A DNA stretch of 8,838 nt from Bacteroidales bacterium (GTDB lineage: Bacteria; Bacteroidota; Bacteroidia; Bacteroidales; JAOZQN01), in contig JAOZTW010000177.1 in NCBI GenBank assembly GCA_029938985.1, forward strand, positions 1-8,838. Direction: 5' to 3'. Each line of letters begins with the position of its first letter. Positions within the stretch are counted from its first letter, which is position 1. Shown here one piece after another: positions 1 through 7,221 of this stretch. The position numbers and the translations under genes were made by a program. Below the pieces are notes generated by a model, which saw nothing but the letters and a program-made list of their open reading frames with translations, was not told where the DNA came from and made no database searches.

Positions 1-286
1 AAATAGGGGACTTGGAAACGTCTAAATAGCATGATAAGTGCAAATTTGAAGATTTAGATAACAATAAAGATTATTACACACAAGAAACATTATTTTATGT
101 ACTTAAATCTTAATACAGTAGATTGTTTATTTCTATGAAAAACATATAGTTAAGTGTTATTAGAAAAGTTTTCCTGACTTTTCAGTATATAGAGTAATAT
201 TTTTTGAGTGTAATAACCTTTTTTGTTATAAAAATCTTCAAATTTGCATTTGTCATGCTATTTAGACGTTTCCAAGTCCCCTTTTT
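1..286. mobile_element. Long inverted-repeat element, MITE-like (may extend past the left edge)
   Basis: The arm at 1-102 is the reverse complement of 185-286 with no gaps and 13 mismatches (about 87% identity). The outer part is best conserved: positions 5-34 and 39-55 match their partners exactly, and divergence increases toward the centre. The 82-bp centre (103-184) has a further perfect 7-bp hairpin, GAAAAGT (163-169) with ACTTTTC (177-183). No usable reading frame exists inside. Long terminal inverted repeats, small size and no coding capacity are the known hallmarks of a miniature inverted-repeat transposable element. The left end coincides with the window edge, so the true end and any target-site duplication cannot be seen. 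A structured RNA is the alternative: six of the eight transition mismatches would be G-U pairs in a plus-strand transcript. The repeat is directly seen; the mobile nature is inferred. Confidence 0.6.
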
Positions 287-303
287 TGCCTTATGGCAAA
301 AAA
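282..303. terminator. Perfect 9-bp hairpin, bidirectional terminator-like
   Basis: TTTTTTGCC (282-290), loop TTAT, GGCAAAAAA (295-303). The stem is perfect and gives a T-run after a GC core on either strand, which is the form of an intrinsic terminator. It abuts the right arm of the inverted repeat and could belong to that element. It lies about 300 bp beyond the VWA gene stop, too far to be that gene's main terminator. Confidence 0.5.
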
Positions 304-345
304 TAAAGAACGTTGGAAAGTTTTTTCGTATAACAATACTTTATA

Positions 346-374
346 TAATTAAGTCTTAATACACTACTTAATTA
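346..374. repeat. Perfect 9-bp inverted repeat (hairpin)
   Basis: TAATTAAGT (346-354) pairs with ACTTAATTA (366-374) around an 11-nt loop. Positions 349-366 also match 103-120, in the centre of the large inverted-repeat element, at 16 of 18 bases. The stem is AT-only, so its stability and role are uncertain. Confidence 0.35.
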
Positions 375-424
375 CCCATACAAAAGTTTTTACACATTTG
401 TATTTCTTTAATCTATTGCTTTAT

Positions 425-472
425 AATCACATAATCACATAATTGTATCATTGTACCATTGAACCATTGAAT
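425..472. repeat. Degenerate 8-bp tandem repeat, six units
   Basis: Six consecutive 8-bp units are read as AATCACAT, AATCACAT, AATTGTAT, CATTGTAC, CATTGAAC, CATTGAAT. Neighbouring units differ by nought to three bases, so the array drifts along its length. It is non-coding and lies between the two hairpins to its left and the probable terminator of the VWA gene to its right. No function can be assigned. Confidence 0.55.
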
Positions 473-535
473 AATTCCTTTACTTATAATACAAATATAT
501 GCTTTTTTTTAATATAAAACAAAAAAACATCCCGA

Positions 536-581
536 CAAAGTTAAAAAACTTAGTCTAAGAGATTTTTTTTGTCAAACTTTG
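536..581 (-). terminator. Probable terminator of the VWA lipoprotein gene
   Basis: On the minus strand an outer 7-bp stem, CAAAGTT with AACTTTG, encloses an A-run facing a T-run and an inner CTTA-gac-TAAG stem. A second T-run of seven follows shortly after (plus-strand 521-527). It starts about 25 nt past the stop at 607. The 5' side has small bulges, so the fold is imperfect. Between 303 and 606 nothing else was recognised apart from the listed hairpin and tandem repeat. Confidence 0.4.
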
Positions 582-606
582 CATAGGTATCCTATATTTT
601 TCTTTA

Positions 607-2235
607 TCATTTATTAAGCGATTTGGCTGTTTCAACCATTTTTATAAATTCGGCTCTATATCCATTTACATCTACTCCTTTTGAAATTTTTGCTATATCT
701 AATATCATATCATAATTTGCACTTCCACTATATTGAGAGCCTTTTAATAACATTCCAAAACCTGCAACTGCTGCCGAAAATTTGAAATTATTAGAGGATT
801 TTTCAAAATCTGTGCTTTTATTAATTACTTGATGTTCAATAAGAATACTCTTTTCTTCTTTTGGTGGTTTGTAACGAAATTTTAATTTCATAATATCATT
901 ATCAACAAATGTTGTATTTGATTTATTGTTATTATTATTTTCATTTGCTGTAACTATTTCGTATATAGCCGTTACCGTATGACCAGCACCAAGTTCGCCT
1001 GCGTCTTTTTTATCATCATCAAAATCTTCTTTTGCGAGCATTCTATTTTCATAACCTATTAAACGATATTCTTTTACATACAAAGGATTAAATTCAATTT
1101 GAATTTTAACATCTTTTGCTATCGTGAACATATTTGCACGCATTTCTTTAACAAAAACCTTGTCGGCTTCTTTAATGTTATCAATATAAAAATAATTTCC
1201 ATTTCCTGCATTACTAATTTGTTCCATTTTCCCGTCTTGATAATTTCCCATTCCAAAACCAAGAATTGTAAGGAAAATTCCGTCATCACGTTTTGTTTCA
1301 ATTAGTTCAACAAGCTCTTTATTTGAAGATTGTCCTACATTAAAATCGCCATCTGTAGCAAGAATAACTCTATTATTTCCATTTTCAATAAAATTTTCTT
1401 TGGCTATTTTGTATGCCAAAATAATTCCTTGACCTCCAGCAGTAGAACCTCCAGATGATAATTTATTTAAAGCTCTCTTAATTTTTTTCTTTTCCGACGC
1501 AGGAGTAGAAGGTAAAACCAAACCTGCCGAACCAGCATAAACTACAATTGCAATTCTATCATTTTGATTTAATTCATCAAGTAATTTTTCAAAAGACTTT
1601 TTCAGTAAAGGTAATTTATTTTCACTCCCCATAGAACCAGAAACATCTAATAAAAGCACAAAATTTGAAGGTTTAATATCGTTATAATCAAGTTTTTTGC
1701 CCTGTATTCCAATATGAATTAATTTGTTTTCTTTATTCCAGGGGCATTCGGCTATTTCGGTATTAAACGAAAAAGGGTGTTGTCCAGTTGGATTTTCATA
1801 ATCATAATCAAAGTAATTTATCATTTCTTCAATTCTCACAATATTTTGTGGGGGCAATTGATTGTAGCTTGTTAGGTAACTCCTTATATTTGTGTACGAA
1901 GCATTATCTACATCAATAGAAAAAGTAGAAATAGGTTTTTCCGAAGCATTTAAGAACTCATTTTCGTATATTTTGTCTGGTGTTGGTTCTATTAGTGTGT
2001 CAGAATCAGTTGGAGCAACATCAGGAATTGGGTTTGGATTTTGATTAGCTTCTTCTTTTTCAACAACAGTTTTATTATCTACTTTGACTTTTGAAGTATG
2101 TTCAGCCTCATCGCTTACATCGTATGCAATATTATCAGTTCTTCTACCTCCATCTTTGCTTTCCTGAGCACCGCAGGAAAAAAGAAATATAACTATAATT
2201 GTTAATATAATTTTTGATGTTCTTAAATTTTTCAT
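607..2235 (-). CDS. VWA-domain lipoprotein, YfbK-like
   Basis: This 542-aa protein begins with a lipoprotein signal: a basic N-terminus, a hydrophobic stretch at about 9-20, and Leu-Phe-Ser-Cys with the acylated Cys at 21. A low-complexity linker rich in Asp, Glu, Pro and Asn runs to about residue 90. The family's N-terminal region follows (about 90-180, including FSIDVDNASY), then a von Willebrand A domain (about 190-365). Its metal-ion site is visible as D197-x-S199-x-S201, T265 in GGST, and D295 in ATDGD. The C-terminal DUF3520-type region (about 370-540) carries the typical LKFRYK and FGMLL segments. The length is close to that of E. coli YfbK, so the gene looks complete. It is expected in the envelope, facing the periplasm or the surface. 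The function of the family is not settled; metal-dependent protein binding is inferred from the intact site. It ends in TGA and lies 55 bp after rsmA. Confidence 0.9.
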   Translation of the reverse strand: MKNLRTSKIILTIIVIFLFSCGAQESKDGGRRTDNIAYDVSDEAEHTSKVKVDNKTVVEKEEANQNPNPIPDVAPTDSDTLIEPTPDKIYENEFLNASEKPISTFSIDVDNASYTNIRSYLTSYNQLPPQNIVRIEEMINYFDYDYENPTGQHPFSFNTEIAECPWNKENKLIHIGIQGKKLDYNDIKPSNFVLLLDVSGSMGSENKLPLLKKSFEKLLDELNQNDRIAIVVYAGSAGLVLPSTPASEKKKIKRALNKLSSGGSTAGGQGIILAYKIAKENFIENGNNRVILATDGDFNVGQSSNKELVELIETKRDDGIFLTILGFGMGNYQDGKMEQISNAGNGNYFYIDNIKEADKVFVKEMRANMFTIAKDVKIQIEFNPLYVKEYRLIGYENRMLAKEDFDDDKKDAGELGAGHTVTAIYEIVTANENNNNNKSNTTFVDNDIMKLKFRYKPPKEEKSILIEHQVINKSTDFEKSSNNFKFSAAVAGFGMLLKGSQYSGSANYDMILDIAKISKGVDVNGYRAEFIKMVETAKSLNK

Positions 2236-2248
2236 AGTTTTAATTTTT

Positions 2249-2265
2249 CAATTTATAATAAATTG
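2249..2265. promoter_or_regulatory. Palindrome upstream of the VWA gene, candidate operator
   Basis: CAATTTA-taa-TAAATTG is a perfect 7-bp inverted repeat with a 3-nt centre, 14 nt upstream of the VWA start. A near copy, CAATTA-taa-TAATTG, lies upstream of the porin gene with its asymmetric centre in the same orientation. AT-rich palindromes occur by chance in such a genome, so this is only a candidate. Confidence 0.25.
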
Positions 2266-2290
2266 TGAAATAATGACGCAATTTCAGAAC

Positions 2291-3067
2291 TTATTTTTTA
2301 ACAATTTTTAAGTTATTTGAAAGTTCAATAAATTGAGCAACAGATAAATGTTCTGGTCGCTTAGTTAAAATATCATTAGGAATATTTGTAATATCAAATG
2401 TATTTTTTAAAGTATTTCTAAGCATTTTTCGTCGTTGACCAAAAGTTTGTTTTACTATTCTTTTAAATTTTTTATAATCCTCAACTTTATAATTTTTTTT
2501 TGTTTTCGTCAATCTTATTACAGCTGATTTTACTTTTGGTGGCGGGTCAAAAACATTTTCGCCAACAGTAAAAAGATATTCAATATCATAATAAGCTTGT
2601 AATAAAACACTTAAAATCCCAAATTTTTTAGAACCATGATCCGCAGCAATTCTTTCGGCAACTTCTTTTTGAATCATAAAAACAGTTTGAGCAATAATGT
2701 CTCTATTTTCTATTACTTTAAAAAAAATAGGTGCAGAAATATTATACGGAATATTACCAATCACAACCAACGGATAATCGTATTTTTTATCCATATCATA
2801 TTTTAAAATATCAGTATTTTCAATTTTATTTTCAACATCAGGAAGATAATTTTTTAAATATTCAACAGCCTCAATATCAAACTCTACAGCTGTTAAGTTA
2901 TACTCCTCTTTTTTAATTAAGTATTTTGTTAAAATACCTTTTCCGGGTCCTATTTCTATACATTCTGTTTTTTTTGCTTCTTGTTTAAAAGTTAAACTTT
3001 CTACAATTCTAATTGCAATATTTTCATCTGATAAAAAATGTTGTCCAAGATGTTTTTTTGTTCTCAT
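2291..3067 (-). CDS. rsmA: 16S rRNA (adenine(1518)-N(6)/adenine(1519)-N(6))-dimethyltransferase RsmA (KsgA)
   Basis: The 258-aa protein is a full-length RsmA/KsgA. The enzyme uses S-adenosylmethionine to dimethylate two adjacent adenosines near the 3' end of 16S rRNA during late 30S subunit assembly in the cytoplasm. The N-terminal KKHLGQHFL (4-12) is the family signature. Motif I, EIGPGKGILT (38-47), binds the cofactor; the acidic motif II is VEFD (61-64). NIPYN (105-109) is the catalytic motif, the usual NLPY with Ile. The C-terminal rRNA-binding part contains FDPPPKVKSAV (173-183) and FGQRRKMLRNTL (209-220). The start is the ATG just before the conserved Lys-Lys-His-Leu-Gly-Gln. The next gene downstream, the VWA lipoprotein, is 55 bp away, so co-transcription is possible. 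Nothing is missing. Confidence 0.97.
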   Translation of the reverse strand: MRTKKHLGQHFLSDENIAIRIVESLTFKQEAKKTECIEIGPGKGILTKYLIKKEEYNLTAVEFDIEAVEYLKNYLPDVENKIENTDILKYDMDKKYDYPLVVIGNIPYNISAPIFFKVIENRDIIAQTVFMIQKEVAERIAADHGSKKFGILSVLLQAYYDIEYLFTVGENVFDPPPKVKSAVIRLTKTKKNYKVEDYKKFKRIVKQTFGQRRKMLRNTLKNTFDITNIPNDILTKRPEHLSVAQFIELSNNLKIVKK

Positions 3068-3102
3068 ATATATTCTATTTATAATTTTTGGGTTTTATTT
3101 GG

Positions 3103-3174
3103 CTACGTTTCATTAGTGCAAATTTTTATTTTACTTTCTTAATTTCAAAAAGCGACATTTTTGAGAAACATAGC
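3103..3174 (-). terminator. Nested hairpins after the porin gene, possible terminator
   Basis: On the minus strand, just after the porin stop, a perfect 7-bp stem TCAAAAA/TTTTTGA (plus-strand 3145-3164, loop 6 nt) forms. A wider inverted repeat flanks it: GCTACGTTTC (3103-3112) opposite GAAACATAGC (3165-3174), 9 of 10 with one G-U pair. The small hairpin could end porin transcription before rsmA, but its T-run is part of the stem and is followed by AT-rich mixed sequence. Confidence 0.35.
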
Positions 3175-3179
3175 ATTAT

Positions 3180-5069
3180 TTATGTTCTAAACCACCATCT
3201 AAGTCCAAAACGAAAAAAGGTTTCTCTTGTATGATAGTGATTCACAGAATAATAGTAATCTTGAAGTAGCTGTGCGTTAGCATGTTCATATTTGAAAAAC
3301 ATTAAAGTAGTCTTAAGTTTAAAATTCAAAAAAGCATTTACAACAGGATAATTTGCTGTATTATTTTCCGAATTTATATAAAAAATACCAGTTGATGGGT
3401 GATAAGAATATGCTTTGTAAGGCGTTGAATAATATACATCTACACCTGTTTGTATTTTTAATACTTTTTTTCCTGCATAAGAAAAATAAAAATCTACATA
3501 AGTTGAATTTTGTATCGCCAAAGCTGGTAAATTTAGAATATCGTTTGCTGTATTGTATTGATAACAAATTTTATTGTCAAATACAAAAATTCCAAGTTTC
3601 ATACGTTTACTCAAAATTATGCTACTCACATTTATAGGTTCTATATACTGCTGTGGTTCAGCAAGATTATCAAAATAAATATAATTACTTATCAAACTTG
3701 TATTTACATAAAAATTAAAAAAATATTTTGGAAGTTTAAAAGAAAACTCAGCCATAATATTGCCCTGTTTTTTAAAATCATTACTCCACTGGTCGTGATT
3801 TCCATTATAATTTTGCAAAAAATATCCAACTTCCGACCTCAAATATCTACCTTTTAAATTTAGATTTGCAGTTGTGTCCGAGAGAAATTTTAACTGCTGT
3901 TTTAAAGTGGCAGTTAAATCTAAATCCCCAATTTTTACACCTTGAATATAATATTTTAAATAAAAATTACTTTCAAATTTTTTAATCTGAAATTGTGCTA
4001 CACTTGTTGTTATAAAAGTATTGTGTTGATAATTAGATTTATTATTGAAAAAATAATCATTGAAAAGAAAAAATTTATTTAACTCTGAACTTATGGCAAT
4101 TCTGTTTTTGGATTTTATTCCCAGAAATTTATCGGTTAAAGTTCGCAGATGAAACGTATTTAATGTTTGGGCATAATATACCGAATCGTATGTAAAATCG
4201 TCTTGTAAATAGTTGTTGGAATAAAAATTACCAGTTGAAGTATTTTCATAATATTTTCTATGAAATCCTTTTATATTAAAAATGTGTCCCACTGCAAAAC
4301 GAGCTGTGAACAAAATGTTAAAAACCGTATCGTTTTCTTTTACGGTTTTTTTTGAACCAAGCTTATATTCCTGATTTACATACACGCCAGTATTAATCAT
4401 TTTACTTCTTACATCGTTCAGATAGTAGCTTAGTTGGTCTCTTCTAAACTCTTCGGTTGTATCAACTGTTCCTCCGTTTTCTATTATTTTTATCCTATTT
4501 GAATAAAAATTTGCATGTACACTATATCTCTCATCAATTCGACTAAACCATGCGGTAAAATTATTTTGAGCCGAGTTTTGAGTTGTAACTGGTTCTTTTG
4601 AAGTTGTTAAACTATAATTTACACCAATATTTGTTTTTTCGTTTAAGTTTTGAGTATGAACAAGGTCTATAAATATTTCTTCCACAACTTTGGGAGTTGT
4701 GGTGTACAAAATATTTGTATATGGTTTGTCTGTTTTGTAATATTCAAATTTATGAGGTTCAAACATAACAGTTTGATAATCTGAAATAAAGAAAAAATCT
4801 TGATAAAGCATTTGTGGTCGCAAAGCAAAAATATTTGATAGCCTTGGGGAACTCAAAGTTGCTAAATCATTGTTAGAAAAACTATTACGGTCGTCAGGGT
4901 GAAATATTTGAAAACCGTACAAGGAGGTATCAATTTCTTGATATTCAAAATTGTTAAACTTGTCAATTTTCCAAAATTCAAGATTAATTTTTGTTGTGTC
5001 AAATATACAAGATTGTGAATACAAACTTGTTATACTAAAAAATAATATGCCAAAAAAAAATGTTTTCAT
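3180..5069 (-). CDS. Putative porin, Porin_10 family outer-membrane beta-barrel
   Basis: The protein has 629 aa from the ATG at 5069. An upstream in-frame TTG at 5075 would add only Met-Tyr and lies inside the predicted -7 promoter box, so the ATG is preferred. A signal peptide occupies about 1-18 (MKTFFFGILFFSITSLYS) with cleavage before Gln-Ser. The mature part opens with DTTKINLEFWKID and continues with segments typical of the Bacteroidota Porin_10 group: the SNIFALRPQ region, YYKTDKPYTNILYTTT, and LVHTQNLNEKTNIGVNYSL. The rest is alternating aromatic and polar strands ending in FFRFGLRWWFRT, the aromatic C-terminus expected of an outer-membrane barrel. Its presumed role is a channel in the outer membrane; the substrate is unknown. 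It has its own promoter and is separated from MBOAT by about 160 bp, so it is probably transcribed alone. Confidence 0.87.
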   Translation of the reverse strand: MKTFFFGILFFSITSLYSQSCIFDTTKINLEFWKIDKFNNFEYQEIDTSLYGFQIFHPDDRNSFSNNDLATLSSPRLSNIFALRPQMLYQDFFFISDYQTVMFEPHKFEYYKTDKPYTNILYTTTPKVVEEIFIDLVHTQNLNEKTNIGVNYSLTTSKEPVTTQNSAQNNFTAWFSRIDERYSVHANFYSNRIKIIENGGTVDTTEEFRRDQLSYYLNDVRSKMINTGVYVNQEYKLGSKKTVKENDTVFNILFTARFAVGHIFNIKGFHRKYYENTSTGNFYSNNYLQDDFTYDSVYYAQTLNTFHLRTLTDKFLGIKSKNRIAISSELNKFFLFNDYFFNNKSNYQHNTFITTSVAQFQIKKFESNFYLKYYIQGVKIGDLDLTATLKQQLKFLSDTTANLNLKGRYLRSEVGYFLQNYNGNHDQWSNDFKKQGNIMAEFSFKLPKYFFNFYVNTSLISNYIYFDNLAEPQQYIEPINVSSIILSKRMKLGIFVFDNKICYQYNTANDILNLPALAIQNSTYVDFYFSYAGKKVLKIQTGVDVYYSTPYKAYSYHPSTGIFYINSENNTANYPVVNAFLNFKLKTTLMFFKYEHANAQLLQDYYYSVNHYHTRETFFRFGLRWWFRT

Positions 5070-5072
5070 ATA

Positions 5073-5102
5073 CAAAATTAGTTTTTTTTCTTATTTTACA
5101 AA
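5073..5102 (-). promoter_or_regulatory. Bacteroidota-type promoter of the porin gene
   Basis: On the minus strand: TTTG (plus 5099-5102), an 18-nt spacer, then TAATTTTG (plus 5073-5080), matching the known Bacteroidota pattern TTTG at -33 and TAnnTTTG at -7. Only 3 nt separate the box from the ATG at 5069, so the predicted transcription start falls on or next to the start codon. Confidence 0.55.
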
Positions 5103-5106
5103 CAAA

Positions 5107-5125
5107 AACAATTATAATAATTGTT
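5107..5125. promoter_or_regulatory. Palindrome upstream of the porin promoter, candidate operator
   Basis: AACAATTA-taa-TAATTGTT is a perfect 8-bp inverted repeat with a 3-nt centre, directly upstream of the porin -33 box. On the minus strand it is followed by a short T-rich stretch, so a weak terminator for MBOAT is the alternative reading. The core resembles the palindrome before the VWA gene. The remaining MBOAT-porin spacer (5126-5231) is AT-only-like, with no other recognisable signal. Confidence 0.3.
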
Positions 5126-5231
5126 AAATAATAAAACACTTACTAATAATACCAATTTATTTGTTGTTAAAATAAAATTTTAAAACTTTATTATCATATA
5201 ATATAAACCTTATTTATTAAATATTAGTATT

Positions 5232-6773
5232 TTAAAATTGAAAATATATAAATGGTTGTACATCTTGATTTTGAAACTGTACCACAAGTTGCACCGTAAT
5301 AATAAAAAGTATAAGCTTTAATATATAAGGTGATTTTACATAATATTCAATTAATTTTTCGTTCCATTTGTTTGGTATTGTGTGCATTAAAAAACCTATA
5401 ACAACAAAAACAACCCAAGTTAATCTCACTTCTACAAAATGTTTTGCAAGAGCCAAACTAAAATCTGTGAAAACATTTTTAACCATCATCCACGACACCA
5501 TAAATGCGTCAATAGTTTCAGTTTGAATTATATCTGTAGGAACTCCATCTATTATTTCAGTTATTGTTGTGGTTTTTTCAATATTTGTGGCTCTAAAAAA
5601 TATCCATAAAAATACTACAAAATGAAAGGTAACAAACCAAGAAATAATTTTGACAAAAATATTGTCTGGTAATTTCCCAAGTAGTTTACCTGTTGCTTTG
5701 TGTACGGCAAGTCCAATGCCATGTAAAGCTCCCCAAAACACAAATTTCCAGTTAGCACCATGCCAAAGCCCTCCTATTAACATTGTGAGCATTAGGTTTA
5801 TATACTGCCTAATTTTTCCTTTTCTGTTTCCGCCAAGCGGAATGTAAATATATGTTTTTAGCCATGTTGAAAGCGAAATATGCCAACGTCGCCAAAAGTC
5901 TGTTATATTTTGTGCCTGATATGGAAAGTTAAAATTTATTCCTAAATCAAAGCCCATTATACGAGCCAAGCCAATTGCCATGTCCGAATATCCAGAGAAA
6001 TCAAGATATATTTGAAGAGTGTAACCATAAATTGCCATAAGGTTTTCAAAACCACTGTAAGTATGTGGAGCGGCAAAAATTAAATCGTTGTATTGTGCAA
6101 TATAATCGGCTATTACTGCTTTTTTGAAAAGTCCAATCATAATTAGCCAAACTCCTGTATATAAAGCGGTTTTACTAACAATTCGTTCTTGTTTTAATTG
6201 TGGCATAAAGTGATGTGCTTTCACAATAGGACCAGCTACAAGTTGTGGGAAAAAGGATAGAAAGAAAGCGTAGTCTAAAATATTATTTGTAGGTTCAAGT
6301 TTTTTCCAATACACATCAAGTACATAACTAACAGATTGAAAGGTGTAAAAAGAAATTCCTATTGGTAGAAAAATATCAAGAGGAGAAAAATTGCCTTGAA
6401 CTATTGCAGAAAAATTGAAAATTATAAAATTAGTATATTTAAAATAGCCTAATAAAGCCAAACTGGGTATTACCCCCATAATCATCCAAAAAATTCTCCA
6501 AGATTTTTGTTTTGCTTTATGTAGCAAAAAAGCAAATGAAAAGTCTGTTATTGTGGTAAGTACAAGTATTAAAAGATATATTCCACTTGATTTATAGTAA
6601 AAAAATAGGCTAAATATTATTACATAAATTGGTACAAACCATTTGTTTTTACTAAAAATTGAATAAATTACAATAAATACTATAAAAAAAAGAAAAAATG
6701 CTCCACTGTTAAAAAGCATCGGTTTTTCTGGATTGTAAATAAAAAGTTCTAATAAGTTTCTCAATAGTTCCAT
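5232..6773 (-). CDS. MBOAT family membrane O-acyltransferase, AlgI/DltB-like
   Basis: The 513-aa polytopic membrane protein has about ten or more hydrophobic segments. It carries the MBOAT core: FLPIGISFYTFQSVSYVLDVY (135-155), FFPQLVAGPI (174-183), YLDFSGYSDMAIGLARIMGF (256-275), and DFWRRWHISLSTWLKTYIYI (292-311). The invariant histidine is H338 in GGLWHGANWKF, with H298 in RRWHIS. The family transfers acyl groups, commonly acetyl, across the cytoplasmic membrane to envelope polysaccharides or teichoic acids. The length is close to AlgI (about 520 aa), so it looks complete. The usual partner, a periplasmic SGNH/AlgJ-AlgX-like or DltD-like protein, is not adjacent on either side: DUF721 lies upstream and a porin downstream. 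The acceptor therefore cannot be named. A hydrophilic insert rich in Thr, Ile, Glu and Asp (about 397-422) interrupts the last third. Confidence 0.92.
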   Translation of the reverse strand: MELLRNLLELFIYNPEKPMLFNSGAFFLFFIVFIVIYSIFSKNKWFVPIYVIIFSLFFYYKSSGIYLLILVLTTITDFSFAFLLHKAKQKSWRIFWMIMGVIPSLALLGYFKYTNFIIFNFSAIVQGNFSPLDIFLPIGISFYTFQSVSYVLDVYWKKLEPTNNILDYAFFLSFFPQLVAGPIVKAHHFMPQLKQERIVSKTALYTGVWLIMIGLFKKAVIADYIAQYNDLIFAAPHTYSGFENLMAIYGYTLQIYLDFSGYSDMAIGLARIMGFDLGINFNFPYQAQNITDFWRRWHISLSTWLKTYIYIPLGGNRKGKIRQYINLMLTMLIGGLWHGANWKFVFWGALHGIGLAVHKATGKLLGKLPDNIFVKIISWFVTFHFVVFLWIFFRATNIEKTTTITEIIDGVPTDIIQTETIDAFMVSWMMVKNVFTDFSLALAKHFVEVRLTWVVFVVIGFLMHTIPNKWNEKLIEYYVKSPYILKLILFIITVQLVVQFQNQDVQPFIYFQF

Positions 6774-6777
6774 GTTG

Positions 6778-6808
6778 CAAAATTATAGAAATTATAACAT
6801 TAGGCAAA
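6778..6808 (-). promoter_or_regulatory. Bacteroidota-type promoter of the MBOAT gene
   Basis: On the minus strand: TTTG (plus 6805-6808), a 19-nt spacer, then TAATTTTG (plus 6778-6785), followed by CAAC and the ATG at 6773. The -7 box is identical to that of the porin gene, and the box-to-ATG distance (4 nt against 3) also implies a leaderless or nearly leaderless mRNA. Confidence 0.55.
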
Positions 6809-6871
6809 AAAACTGTAATTTATTTTTGCAAACAATAAAATTTATTAAAAATTAATTTTGAATAATAATTA

Positions 6872-7162
6872 TTAATAAACTACCATTTTAGTTACTATCT
6901 CTTTCTTAGCCAAATCGTTAAACCGTATTATTATTCCTGTTTGTAGCATTAATAACTCTTGTTTCACTATCGATGAATTTACTTTAACAAATAAAGTTTT
7001 ATCATTTATAAATATTTTTTCGGTTTTGTTGGCAACAGCTGTTCCAATTATATCTTCCCATTGTTTAATTACAGATATTTCATTAATTTTTTTTTCAAGC
7101 CCCATAGCTTTGAGGTAAAGTTTAATCGCCTGTCCTAAGGTTTGTGTGTGTTTTCGTCTCAT
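6872..7162 (-). CDS. DUF721 domain protein (DciA-like)
   Basis: This 96-aa protein is the short form of DUF721 common in Bacteroidota. It has MRRKHTQTLGQAIKLYLKAMG at the N-terminus, W35 in VIKQWEDIIG, then the A-x-K-T-x-K-I-F-I-x-D-x-x-L-F-V-K strand region (43-60), and SSIVKQELLML (63-73), which are the hallmark positions of the family. Larger proteobacterial members include DciA, which interacts with the replicative helicase DnaB. A similar role in helicase loading is inferred from homology only; the protein has just the KH-like core and no extra domain. It starts with ATG, has 59 bp between it and MmcQ upstream, and no recognisable promoter of its own, so it may be co-transcribed with MmcQ. 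Its stop codon overlaps a perfect 12-bp AT palindrome (6863-6874). Confidence 0.85.
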   Translation of the reverse strand: MRRKHTQTLGQAIKLYLKAMGLEKKINEISVIKQWEDIIGTAVANKTEKIFINDKTLFVKVNSSIVKQELLMLQTGIIIRFNDLAKKEIVTKMVVY

Positions 7163-7221
7163 TATTTTGTGTGTTTATAAGGCATATTAAAACAAATATT
7201 TAACAATTTAAATTATTATAC

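Noticed and set aside
1099..5847. Plus-strand open frames inside the VWA, rsmA, porin and MBOAT genes
   Set aside because: They lie opposite strongly supported genes, have no recognisable domains, and their composition follows from the gene on the other strand.
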